A DNA stretch of 41,513 nucleotides from NCBI GenBank assembly GCA_009711765.1, contig VEND01000163.1:1-41513 (forward strand). The letters are read 5' to 3'. A model generated the notes under the pieces. The model searched no databases. It was not told where the DNA came from and saw only the letters and a program-made list of their open reading frames with translations. This DNA comes from Bacillota bacterium (GTDB taxonomy: Bacteria > Bacillota > Clostridia > Tissierellales > MES13). This document shows positions 9,623 through 17,685 of the stretch, piece after piece. The translations under genes and the position numbers were made by a program. Within the stretch, counting starts at the first letter, position 1. Every line of letters starts with the position of its first letter.

Positions 9623-10432
9623 TTATTCATTAATCGATAATAACTCAATATAATTAGTTTTCTTGATATTTTCAGCTTCTATCTTCCCATTATATAAATA
9701 TCCACTATACTTAGCTGTTATTAAAATCCCCTCTTTATACCTATCTCCAATTTCTTTTATAAGTTTTTCACCATTAGCAATTACAATATATTTTTCATTT
9801 TTTTCTAAATCTTCAATCTTTAATGGTATATTTTTAAATTGTGATTTATCTATTACTATTTCCACATTAGAATCTCTTTTATATAACTTTCCTTTAAGCT
9901 GAAATTCTCCTTTAAAGGTTATCCTTTCATATGTGCATATATTAATATCTTCTAAGGTTTTAATAACCTTTTGTTTTACAGTTAAACCAGCTACTATTTG
10001 GTCTTTTTTTAATGTAAGAGGATTATAAATATTTAGTATGTATTTTGGTTTTATTATACTCTCTATTTCATTTTTATTTTTCTCTATTATATTTATATAT
10101 TTTAAATTTGTATTTATTTCTTTATTTATAAAGTATTTTAATTCAATTAACTCGCCTTTAAGGTTTTGATTTGTTTTACTAAGTATTTTATTTTGTTTCT
10201 CTAATTCACTAGTTTTTTCAAAGTGTCGATTGAATTCCTTCTTATATTCAGTTTCTTTTTTTGCTAGCTTATTCTTTAAAATACTAAGTTCTTTCTTTAA
10301 ATTTTCATTCTTAACTTTTAAGTTATCTAGTTGAACTTCTAAACTGTTTTTTTCTACATTATTGCAAGCACTAAAATTAAAAATTATAAATATTAAAATT
10401 ATAATTTTTAAATAACTTTGTTTTAGGTCCAC
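9623..10432 (-). CDS. Predicted lipoprotein with coiled coil
   Basis: The 269-residue product starts with a basic tip and a hydrophobic stretch ending in the lipobox FSAC, predicting lipid attachment at Cys23. Residues about 28-110 form a strongly charged heptad-like coiled coil. The rest (about 125-269) is rich in beta strands and has no motif I know. The start is GTG at 10432, seven bases after GGAGG. An ATG overlapping it is out of frame. The promoter candidate in the left arm of the inverted repeat at 10501-10526 lies about 70 bases upstream. An extracellular, membrane-anchored structural or binding role is inferred. Confidence 0.75.
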   Translation of the reverse strand: MDLKQSYLKIIILIFIIFNFSACNNVEKNSLEVQLDNLKVKNENLKKELSILKNKLAKKETEYKKEFNRHFEKTSELEKQNKILSKTNQNLKGELIELKYFINKEINTNLKYINIIEKNKNEIESIIKPKYILNIYNPLTLKKDQIVAGLTVKQKVIKTLEDINICTYERITFKGEFQLKGKLYKRDSNVEIVIDKSQFKNIPLKIEDLEKNEKYIVIANGEKLIKEIGDRYKEGILITAKYSGYLYNGKIEAENIKKTNYIELLSINE

Positions 10433-10500
10433 ATTCTAGCCTCCTCATAATTAATATTTAATTATCTATTTTACTTTTATTTATTAATACATTTTATGAA

Positions 10501-10558
10501 TTTATTATATCATATTAGTTAAATATTGGAAGATATTTAACTAATATGATATAATAAA
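10501..10558. repeat. Perfect 26-bp inverted repeat with 6-base centre
   Basis: Bases 10501-10526 and 10533-10558 are exact reverse complements, separated by TGGAAG. Each arm contains TTAACT, four bases, then TGATATAAT, so the repeat holds two outward-facing promoter-like sequences. It directly abuts the palindromic terminator at 10556-10583, sharing three bases. Confidence 0.9.
10504..10522 (-). promoter_or_regulatory. Extended -10 promoter of the lipoprotein gene
   Basis: The minus strand reads TTAACT-N4-TGATATAAT, a consensus -10 box with TGn extension, about 70 bases upstream of the GTG start at 10432. The mirror copy on the plus strand (10537-10555) points to the right, straight into the terminator. 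Confidence 0.55.
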
Positions 10559-10583
10559 ATCTGGAGATTAATCTCCAGATTTT
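10556..10583. terminator. Palindromic terminator after the acetyltransferase gene at 10618
   Basis: AAAATCTGGAGATT and its exact reverse complement form a 28-base perfect palindrome rich in A on one side and T on the other. It follows the stop at 10618 on the minus strand and belongs to the ATCTGGAGA terminator group. Confidence 0.85.
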
Positions 10584-10617
10584 TATTGCATGTGTTTAAT
10601 TTACATTTAATATTACT

Positions 10618-11073
10618 TTATATTTTCTTTTCCATATTTAAAAATTCATACTTCCCACCATTTGTTTCTTGTGAAAATGTATCCAAAGGTTTAAATCCAA
10701 TTTTTTTATATGCCTTAATAGCCCTTTTATTAAATGTTGCAACAGCTAAACTAAATTTGTTCGCATTAAATTTTCTTTTGCCAAACTCTAAACCTTCTTT
10801 TAAAAAATCATTTCCTAATCCTTTTCCAGTCAAATCTGGTCTCATACCAAGTCCTATTACTATAGTATCATCCTGTTTATTAAAACTAAAAAAACCTACA
10901 AGTTCTTGTTCTCTATATACTGAAAAATATCTATCCTTCCAATTTTTTGGCTTTAAAAACTCTTCTAAATCTTCTGGATCGCTTTCCATATCATAAAAAG
11001 AGTAATCTCCTTCATAGTGCCAATTAACAATTTTATTTGCGTCCTCTTTATTCATAGATTTAAAAATATACAT
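10618..11073 (-). CDS. GNAT acetyltransferase (paralogue of the gene at 12661-13161)
   Basis: The product (151 residues) has the GNAT acetyl-CoA motif GLGMRPDLTGKGLGNDFL (about residues 80-97) and the C-terminal NKRAIKAYKKIGFKPL pattern. It starts MYIFKSMNKEDANKIVNWHY, closely parallel to the start of the GNAT protein at 12661-13161. The two are paralogues of a small-molecule or protein N-acetyltransferase with unknown substrate. The ATG at 11073 is ten bases after GGAG. An upstream in-frame GTG at 11082 overlaps that site and is less likely. Confidence 0.87.
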   Translation of the reverse strand: MYIFKSMNKEDANKIVNWHYEGDYSFYDMESDPEDLEEFLKPKNWKDRYFSVYREQELVGFFSFNKQDDTIVIGLGMRPDLTGKGLGNDFLKEGLEFGKRKFNANKFSLAVATFNKRAIKAYKKIGFKPLDTFSQETNGGKYEFLNMEKKI

Positions 11074-11227
11074 CTTTATCACACTCCATAATTATAATAA
11101 TTTCCTATAAGTCTAAACTTCAGTGATAAATACTCCAAACTAATTTAAATCCTTTATATATCTTAAAAGTCCATTGCCATAAACCTTTATCCTAATAAAT
11201 CTTCAAACTTTCCCCCCCTTAATTAAA

Positions 11228-11845
11228 TTAATCAAATAAAGCTTCAAACTTATCTTCTTTTTTTGCTTTAAAACATAATTTTATTTGATCTTTAGAATTA
11301 CGTGTTTCAGATAATTCTGGTAAATTCTCAATTTTAAAAAATTGAGCGTCACTTGTCTCTATATTTTTTATATACTCTCCCTTTATATAATCACATTCTA
11401 CAAAAACATTATATACTGAATAAGGATAATTATCTGTTCTATGTTTACGTCTATCAAATATAGCTATAATCCTTTTAGGTTTAACTTTTGCACCAGCTTC
11501 TTCCATTGACTCTTTAACTACATTTTCATAAATTGAAGTTTCTATATCTGCCCACCCTCCAGGAAGAGCCCATTTATTATCTGACTTTTCCTTAACTAAT
11601 AAAATTTCTTCATTTCTAAAAATGGCCGCTCTAACATCTACCTTTGGTGTTTGATATCCTACTTCATTGGCAAATAAATCATTTAATTTCCCATGATCAA
11701 TGTCTGTATATTCACTCATAATTTCTATGCTTAACTTTCTAATCTCTTGATATCTTTCAATATCAAATTTATCCTTTGAATACTCTAAACCTGTTTGTGC
11801 TATTGCCTGTAATTCTTTTGCCCATTTTAACCATTGTTTTTCCAA
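11228..11845 (-). CDS. Nudix hydrolase with N-terminal helical domain
   Basis: The 205-residue protein has an N-terminal helical region (about 1-65) typical of the Nudix group annotated with a hydrolase N-terminal domain. A Nudix fold follows. The Nudix box runs from GGWADIETS to KESMEEAGAKV (about residues 96-118), with Lys in place of the usual Arg before the first Glu and a Thr at the early Glu position, while the key EE pair is kept. Relatives hydrolyse nucleoside diphosphate derivatives such as ADP-ribose. The start is TTG at 11845 after AGGAGG. It is 45 bases downstream of the alpha/beta hydrolase gene on the same strand. Confidence 0.88.
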   Translation of the reverse strand: MEKQWLKWAKELQAIAQTGLEYSKDKFDIERYQEIRKLSIEIMSEYTDIDHGKLNDLFANEVGYQTPKVDVRAAIFRNEEILLVKEKSDNKWALPGGWADIETSIYENVVKESMEEAGAKVKPKRIIAIFDRRKHRTDNYPYSVYNVFVECDYIKGEYIKNIETSDAQFFKIENLPELSETRNSKDQIKLCFKAKKEDKFEALFD

Positions 11846-11890
11846 ACTATTTCCTCCTAGTAAATAAAAGTTTCATAAAAACTATATATT

Positions 11891-12664
11891 TTACTTATAC
11901 GCTTCCTCTAATCTATATATCCATTCTCTAACTAACTGATTAAAAATCTTTTCTTGTTCAATTTGTAAATTATGCCCAGCTTTATCTAAAACACAAAAAG
12001 TAGCCCTTGGATAGTTATTTAAAATATTAAAAGCATCTTTATATCCAACTTCTTTATCCTGTCTCCCAGTTAAAATTAAAGTAGGCTTTTTAAAAGGAGT
12101 TTTTAGATTATCAATGTTTGTATTAATCATTTGTCCTTCTTTTGTTATTTTTTCAAGAAAACTAAAATCAGTATTTTCCATAGCTTTTTTAACTTCTTTT
12201 TTAATTCTTTGATTTATTCTCATCTTAATATCATTATTTTTATGTGTAATATATTCTAAATCTTTATCTATATTAGCTTTATTTAGCTGGGGAAAAATCA
12301 ATGGGTATATTAATAATAATCCATTTACTCTATCAAACTTCTCCTTTAATAGGTATCTAGCTATATAACCTCCAAAGGAACTTCCTACAAGTACAAAATT
12401 TTCATCGCCTATTATTTTATCAATAAATTTAAAAAAACTTTTAATCATATCTTTATAGCTAAATGAATCACTTTTTATCTTCGTTTCTCCAACACCTGGA
12501 TGGTCAATATATATCCTTTTCCACCCACTAATATCTTTAAAAATAGGTTCCATACAACCAATTAATGTATTCATATCTGTTGCATATCCATTTAACATTA
12601 ATATAGGTTTACCCTTACCCTTTACTTTATAATTAAGTATTACTTTTTCTAATTTACATTTCAT
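11891..12664 (-). CDS. Alpha/beta hydrolase
   Basis: The 257-residue protein has the alpha/beta hydrolase landmarks. These are an oxyanion-hole strand (PILMLNGYATD), IYIDHPGVGET, the nucleophile elbow GSSFGGY near residue 93-98, an acidic residue in LTGRQDKEVGY, and the catalytic histidine in DKAGHNLQIEQ near residue 230. The substrate is unknown. Its ATG overlaps the stop of the upstream GNAT gene by four bases (ATGA), so the two are translationally coupled. It follows AGGAGG. Confidence 0.9.
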   Translation of the reverse strand: MKCKLEKVILNYKVKGKGKPILMLNGYATDMNTLIGCMEPIFKDISGWKRIYIDHPGVGETKIKSDSFSYKDMIKSFFKFIDKIIGDENFVLVGSSFGGYIARYLLKEKFDRVNGLLLIYPLIFPQLNKANIDKDLEYITHKNNDIKMRINQRIKKEVKKAMENTDFSFLEKITKEGQMINTNIDNLKTPFKKPTLILTGRQDKEVGYKDAFNILNNYPRATFCVLDKAGHNLQIEQEKIFNQLVREWIYRLEEAYK

Positions 12665-13161
12665 AAAACTCCTCCTAGCCTACTATCTGTCTTCACCTGA
12701 TACTCCATAATTAAAAATTTATCTTCCCCCATTAAAGTATTTTTTCTTGTTATTTTGACAATGTTAAACCCTACTTTTTCATAACAACGTATGGCTCTTT
12801 TATTAAACGAACGAACTAACAATCTTATATTTTTATTACCATATCTAATATTACATTCGTCTAGTACTAGTTTCATTAATTTATTTCCTATACCTTGTCC
12901 ACACTTAGAAGGCTTTAAGCCCACACCTATTAATACATTATCACTATCCTCTTTTAACCTTATATATCCACATAAATTATTATTATTGTCTTTTAACACT
13001 AAAAATTCTTTCTCTCTTATTTTATGATTTGTTATACCAAAATTTTTATCAACACAACTTTTCCAGTTTGGCATATTATAAGTTTTATAAACCCCAGGAT
13101 ACTTCCACTTACATATTCTTTTTGCCATATCTTCAGTCATTTTATCTAAATATAATCCCAA
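12661..13161 (-). CDS. GNAT acetyltransferase, TTG start
   Basis: The protein has the GNAT motif GVGLKPSKCGQGIGNKLM and the C-terminal NKRAIRCYEKVGFNIV pattern, and parallels the paralogue at 10618-11073. I place the start at TTG 13161, because AAGGTGAT stands seven bases ahead. The resulting MGLYLDKMTEDMAKRICKWK aligns with the paralogue's first residues. An ATG at 13197 is in frame but lacks a ribosome site. It overlaps the alpha/beta hydrolase gene by four bases. Confidence 0.83.
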   Translation of the reverse strand: MGLYLDKMTEDMAKRICKWKYPGVYKTYNMPNWKSCVDKNFGITNHKIREKEFLVLKDNNNNLCGYIRLKEDSDNVLIGVGLKPSKCGQGIGNKLMKLVLDECNIRYGNKNIRLLVRSFNKRAIRCYEKVGFNIVKITRKNTLMGEDKFLIMEYQVKTDSRLGGVL

Positions 13162-13283
13162 ATTATAATCACCTTCATTTTTACAATAATTTTGCATTTA
13201 TTATTAACTATTAAGCTTAAATTTTTCTAATCTCATCATATAATAATAATGTTTCTACTTCTTTACATTGTCTATTCATAATT

Positions 13284-13763
13284 TTATTCTAATTTCCCCT
13301 TTAATAAATTAATAAAATTATTTTTGTTTTTTTCACTATTAAAGTATCTATAAGTATTTATCCCATTCTTTTTTCCATCTACAAATTTTTTATGTAATTC
13401 TTTTAATTCCTTATGTAAATTTTTACAGTAATTAAATCTTTTATAAACAAATTCATCTTTATCTTTGTAATCCATAATATTTATTATGTAATCACTCATA
13501 TATCCTATATTCGGTGAACTACTAATGAAAATAGCAATCCTTTCCATATTTTCTTTTTCCTTTTTTAAAGTTTCTTCACTAAACTTATTATTTTCAATAG
13601 ACTCATTTATAAAATATAGTTCTCTCTCTAACATAATAAGAGCTTTTAAATCATAATTTCCAACAGTAGTTTTATACCTATAATCCTTTATTATTAAAAT
13701 AGATACTAAAATAATTATAATAATTAAATATAGAATTTGTTTTTTATCACTTAAAATTTTCAT
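13284..13763 (-). CDS. Single-span membrane-anchored protein, unknown function
   Basis: The 159-residue product has a short basic cytoplasmic tip, one strong membrane segment (about residues 9-26) and a charged, mostly helical outer part of about 130 residues with two cysteines. No known motif was recognised. The ATG follows GGAGG. The layout (one span, helical exterior, similar length) resembles the unrelated-looking protein at 16307-16855. It may share a transcript with the broken VOC gene just upstream. Confidence 0.6.
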   Translation of the reverse strand: MKILSDKKQILYLIIIIILVSILIIKDYRYKTTVGNYDLKALIMLERELYFINESIENNKFSEETLKKEKENMERIAIFISSSPNIGYMSDYIINIMDYKDKDEFVYKRFNYCKNLHKELKELHKKFVDGKKNGINTYRYFNSEKNKNNFINLLKGKLE

Positions 13764-13779
13764 ATATCCTCCATTAGTT

Positions 13780-14141
13780 TTAGTGTATTTTAGAATAAAC
13801 CTCTATATCATTACCTTCTGTATCTTTAAACTCTAAAACATAGTTTCCCCCAATTTTAGTTAAAGGAAATACGATATCTACTTTTAAAGCTTTAAGTTTT
13901 TCTCTTAACTTATCCATGTCATTTACTTCAAAACTAGGTAAACAATTATCTCCCCAAGTGACTTTTTCATTTACTTTACTGTTATTAAATAAGCAAAATC
14001 TAAACCCCTTAAAAATAAATATACTAAGTACTTCATCTCTTTTATTTACTTGTTGTTCAAAAAAAATTCATAAAATTTAATAGCTCTTTGCATATCTTTT
14101 ACACATATATATAAAGAATTTAAATTCATTTCAAAACCCAT
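13780..14141 (-). pseudogene. Frameshifted VOC (glyoxalase/bleomycin resistance) family gene
   Basis: The gene starts with ATG at 14141 after GGAGGGG and reads MGFEMNLNSLYICVKDMQRA IKFYE, a typical VOC opening. In a run of eight Ts (14059-14066 on the plus strand) one base is missing, and the frame ends at TAA. In the next frame the rest of the domain is intact: NKRDEVLSIFIFKGFRFCLF, a segment ending PSFEVNDMDKLREKL, and FKDTEGNDIEVYS with the metal-binding Glu, ending at 13780. Repaired it would be about 120 residues, normal for the family. It could be a true pseudogene, phase variation or a homopolymer base-calling error. Confidence 0.8.
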
Positions 14142-14184
14142 TCTTCCCCTCCATTTATGTCAATTTCAAAGGTAAAAAAATCCT

Positions 14185-14748
14185 TTATGTATATTTTAAG
14201 TTCTTCTTTCTAGCACGATGTTTTCTATCAGGATCATATTTATTCTTATATACTCTTTTTTTATTATACTGAGTTCTTGCTTCCTTTTTCTCTTCTGGAT
14301 AGCCTATATATATTACACCTAAAGGTATTACATATTCAGGAATGTTTAATATTTTCTTTACCGGCTTTATAATACTCGCTATAGGGTATACACCTATCCA
14401 AACACTACCTAAGCTTAAATCTGTAGCTGCAATTAGCATATTCTCCGCTGCTGCACTACAATCCTGTATCCAATAATCCTTACCTGGTCCTGAAAGAGCT
14501 AACTTCATATTTCCACAAACTACAATTGCTAATGGAGCATTATAATTACCAGAATATAAACTACTTTTTAAATCATTAAGTACTTCTTTATCAGATACAA
14601 CTATAAATTCCCATGGTTGTTGATTACATGCAGATGGAGCAGCCATAGCTGCTTTAATTAACAGATTGATCTTTTCACTTTCAACACTTTTATTATTAAA
14701 TTTTCTAATACTTCTTCTTTGATAAATATAATCTATAGCATTTTTCAC
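14185..14748 (-). CDS. Nitroreductase family protein
   Basis: The 187-residue flavoprotein has the family opening IYQRRSIRKFNNKSV (FMN-phosphate-binding RRSxR), AAPSACNQQPWEFIVV, an active-site region DYWIQDCSAAAENMLIAA, and GSVWIGVYP near residue 115. Members use FMN and NAD(P)H to reduce nitro compounds, quinones or related substrates. The last 25 residues are unusually basic (DPDRKHRARKKNLKYT). The start is GTG at 14748 after AGGGTGAT. It is read alone, upstream of the VOC pseudogene. Confidence 0.92.
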   Translation of the reverse strand: MKNAIDYIYQRRSIRKFNNKSVESEKINLLIKAAMAAPSACNQQPWEFIVVSDKEVLNDLKSSLYSGNYNAPLAIVVCGNMKLALSGPGKDYWIQDCSAAAENMLIAATDLSLGSVWIGVYPIASIIKPVKKILNIPEYVIPLGVIYIGYPEEKKEARTQYNKKRVYKNKYDPDRKHRARKKNLKYT

Positions 14749-14992
14749 TATATCACCCTTACTTATTGTTTTTTAATATTAATGTAGCTTATCTAATCTT
14801 TATTAAAATTAAACCTATACTTTAACTCACCCTTTTGTCCTTTTGGTTCATAAATTATTGTCTACTTCAAAACTTCAGTTAAATCAATAAATGATAGTTT
14901 TTTCATATGTTTCTCTTTGTTATATCACCCTATGTAAAACTAATATGAGATCAATGTTTGAGGGTTATAATATTGATTCTAACTAATATTAA

Positions 14993-15499
14993 CTATATAC
15001 TTATGCTACACTCTATATTTGAATTTTCATTTTCATCTATTATTTCAACATAAATTTTTTCAATAACTGCTTCAAAAACATCATCCATATTTTTCACTTC
15101 CATAAAAGCTTTTTGAAAACTATTTAAATCTTCAAACTTTCCAACAGTCAAATGAGGAAAATATGTGATTTTTTTATACAAATGCTTCTTTAGAATTCCT
15201 GTATATAATTTATCATGTATTTTTATTATGTTATCATTACCCTCTTTTATATTTAAAAATAAATAATTATCAAATGAACCTGTTATCCCTTTTAATTTAA
15301 GTTTAAATTTATCTATATCACTTAAAACTTTTTTCATATGTTTTTTAATCTCTTTAGTTTTTATATTGCTTTCAAAAGGAAAGACAAGAGTAATATGTGG
15401 TTTAATACAATTATAAAGAGGATCATACTTCCTTCTAATATCTTCTATTTTTTCAATATTATTTAATTTAGGAAAAATAATAATTGATCGTTTTTTCAT
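14993..15499 (-). CDS. 2'-5' RNA ligase-like 2H phosphoesterase
   Basis: The 168-residue protein has the two HxT motifs of the 2H superfamily, KPHITLVFPF near residue 34 and YFPHLTVGKF near residue 117, on a small two-lobed fold. It resembles YjcG/LigT-like proteins, which act on cyclic or 2'-5'-linked phosphodiesters; the substrate here is unknown. I prefer ATG 15499, seven bases after GGGG, over an in-frame GTG two codons upstream. Confidence 0.85.
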   Translation of the reverse strand: MKKRSIIIFPKLNNIEKIEDIRRKYDPLYNCIKPHITLVFPFESNIKTKEIKKHMKKVLSDIDKFKLKLKGITGSFDNYLFLNIKEGNDNIIKIHDKLYTGILKKHLYKKITYFPHLTVGKFEDLNSFQKAFMEVKNMDDVFEAVIEKIYVEIIDENENSNIECSISI

Positions 15500-15554
15500 A
15501 TACACACCCCATTTATGTACTACTGATATATAATTCTTTTAATTATAATAAAAA

Positions 15555-16268
15555 CTAAATAAATGGATCACTTTTATTTAACCAGCCCATACTTTTCCAA
15601 TATTCTTTATCATAATGTCCATCATTAAAACTTGATACCATGTTTTTAATTATTTTAAATAAAAATCTAGTAAATAATCTATCTGAAAGCTTCTTTCTAT
15701 TATTTATTGCTTTATAAAACTTAGTAGCCTTTTTATTTAATTTTTTTTCTATTTTATTCTTCTTAATTTCTTTTACTTCTTCCCAACTAGTAGCAGCCAC
15801 TGCTGTTCCAAAACAAAATGTACGCTTAATACCCATATAGTCTAAAGCTCTTCTCATAGTTTTATTTGAACTTTTAGTTCCCATTCCAGCAGTAGTTGAT
15901 ACAGTAAAACCTATTTTTGAAAACATTTTTTTATTTGGTCTGTGTGATATCCACATATAACATAAATGATCAATAAATGTTTTCATTGCCCCTGTTACAT
16001 CTAAACCATATACCGGGGAAGCTAAAATTACTGCATCTGAATTAATTATTTTTTCTACTATAGGTTTAACATTATCATAATGAGGACAAGTATCTTCACC
16101 ATTTAAAAAGCAACTAAAACAACCTCTACAAAAGTTAGGAATTGCTTTAGGTAGCCAAAATTCATCAAAGGTAATATCATCAAGATTTTTTAACTTTTCC
16201 TTTATTATTTTTACACAATTATAAGTACTTCCTTTTCTTTGATTACCATATACAATAACTACTTTGAT
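15555..16268 (-). CDS. Flavodoxin-family NAD(P)H reductase, apparent ATC start
   Basis: The full open frame encodes about 237 residues. It opens with KVVIVYGNQRKGSTYNCVK (FMN phosphate loop), has a cysteine group CRGCFSCFLNGEDTCPHYD near residue 45-63, then ILASPVYGLDVTGAMKTFID (FMN ring contact) and a C-terminal part with FTVSTTAGMG. This matches NADPH-dependent FMN reductase/flavodoxin_2 proteins with a cysteine motif. The family start position is occupied by ATC at 16268-16266, spaced five bases from AGGTG, and there is no ATG, GTG or TTG in frame before the upstream stop. The first ATG, at 15986, would remove the whole FMN loop. It is either an ATC-initiated gene or one disabled by a start-codon mutation. 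Confidence 0.75.
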   Translation of the reverse strand: MKVVIVYGNQRKGSTYNCVKIIKEKLKNLDDITFDEFWLPKAIPNFCRGCFSCFLNGEDTCPHYDNVKPIVEKIINSDAVILASPVYGLDVTGAMKTFIDHLCYMWISHRPNKKMFSKIGFTVSTTAGMGTKSSNKTMRRALDYMGIKRTFCFGTAVAATSWEEVKEIKKNKIEKKLNKKATKFYKAINNRKKLSDRLFTRFLFKIIKNMVSSFNDGHYDKEYWKSMGWLNKSDPFI

Positions 16269-16306
16269 ATAATCACCTACTTACTCTTTTTTTAATCTTA
16301 ATTAAA

Positions 16307-16855
16307 TCATATCAATAATGCATTAATTCTATCTTTTAACTCTTTTTTAGGTGAATGAAACCTTTTAAACCATATTAATCCCTCATTATCATTTTGAAAA
16401 GTAGTATTTTTTATTTCATTGTTTAAAAATGTGAATGTCTTTTGGCCTTTTTTTAAAAGTTTTAAAATTTCACTTTTAAGCTTTCGCTGCTTTTTTATTG
16501 GTTCATTATTTTTAATTAAGATAATTAAATCATTAAGTTTATTACTTATAGTAAATCCATACTCATGAAAACCATTAATTTTTTTCAGTCCATGATAGCT
16601 TTTTATATCATCACTAGCCATTTTAAAAGAGTTTGCTAATAATTTTAAATATTCTACATCTAAAGTTTTATTTTTTTCTAAATATAATTTTGTTTCATTT
16701 GTATAAAGATTAAGTAATGTTGAAATTTCTAATGCATAATGTTTTCCAAGTTCCTCTTTTAGACGTTTCGTGTCATTAAAATACTTAATAATACCAAATA
16801 AAATACATATTAACATTATTATAAAAATAACTTTTATAATATTTTCTTTTCTCAT
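16307..16855 (-). CDS. Single-span membrane-anchored protein, unknown function
   Basis: The 182-residue protein has one N-terminal membrane segment (about residues 7-24) and a long charged helical exterior with a conserved-looking YHGLKKINGFHEYGF segment in the middle. No known motif was recognised. The ATG lies four bases after GGAGG. It ends 38 bases ahead of the flavodoxin-family gene on the same strand. Topology and size resemble the protein at 13284-13763, but I see no clear sequence match. Confidence 0.6.
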   Translation of the reverse strand: MRKENIIKVIFIIMLICILFGIIKYFNDTKRLKEELGKHYALEISTLLNLYTNETKLYLEKNKTLDVEYLKLLANSFKMASDDIKSYHGLKKINGFHEYGFTISNKLNDLIILIKNNEPIKKQRKLKSEILKLLKKGQKTFTFLNNEIKNTTFQNDNEGLIWFKRFHSPKKELKDRINALLI

Positions 16856-16928
16856 AGGACCTCCAATATTTTTTAAAATGATTTTCCTTTAATAATTTCC
16901 TGTTTTATTAAAAATAATATTATCAACT

Positions 16929-17591
16929 TTAAGTTCTAAATGAAATTAATAAAAAGGGTATAACATCCGCTAAAAAATGAACTATCATACTTATTACTAA
17001 ACCCTTTTTATAAAAAATATATGTGATTATTATCCCAGCACCAAAGGAAACTAACGATCCACTATGTAAAAAGAAGGAAAATATAAAAGATGAAACTAAT
17101 ATACTTAATATTAATATACTTCTCCTTGAATCAACGAATTTTGAAAATATGAAAAAAATAAATGAAAATAAAAAAAATCTAAAAATTATCTCTTCAGTAA
17201 TAGCAGCTCTAATTGATATTAATACTGCACCAATATAATTTAATGATTCTAACCATTTATAATTTTGAATATTTCCATTATAATTTAGCATCCAAGTATA
17301 AGTATTAACTGCTATAAGAGTCAATCCTAAAAAAGTTATAATACTCCAAATATAAAAAGGTGCTCTAGATTTATCTTTACTGTTACTTTTAAATTCTACA
17401 TTTCTAGTAATTATACTTCCAAAACATGCAAATAGTATAACTATGGTAAAATCAAAAAAAGCAAACTTTAAAATGGAACTATTAGAAGAAATATATGGAG
17501 CTAAATAACAATCAATAAAAGCTGTTATACTTGCTAAAATAAAAAAGAATATTTTTTTATTTTTAATTAAATACTTTTCCCCTAATAACAA
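16929..17591 (-). CDS. CPBP family intramembrane metalloprotease
   Basis: The 220-residue polytopic protein has AAITEEIIFRFFLF (EExxxR) near residue 133, FSFFLHSGSLVSFG near 173 and SMIVHFLADVIPF (HxxxD in place of HxxxN) near 205. It has about six membrane segments. The start is TTG at 17591, eight bases after GGAGG. It lies downstream of the AlkD-like gene on the same strand. The protease target is unknown; some family members give bacteriocin immunity. Confidence 0.87.
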   Translation of the reverse strand: MLLGEKYLIKNKKIFFFILASITAFIDCYLAPYISSNSSILKFAFFDFTIVILFACFGSIITRNVEFKSNSKDKSRAPFYIWSIITFLGLTLIAVNTYTWMLNYNGNIQNYKWLESLNYIGAVLISIRAAITEEIIFRFFLFSFIFFIFSKFVDSRRSILILSILVSSFIFSFFLHSGSLVSFGAGIIITYIFYKKGLVISMIVHFLADVIPFLLISFRT

Positions 17592-17685
17592 ATCTACTTC
17601 CTCCTAAACTTAATCTTTTAACTAATTTTTAAATACTTTACTCTCATTAATACTATCTATATTTAATAAACTTTTCATTTTATTA

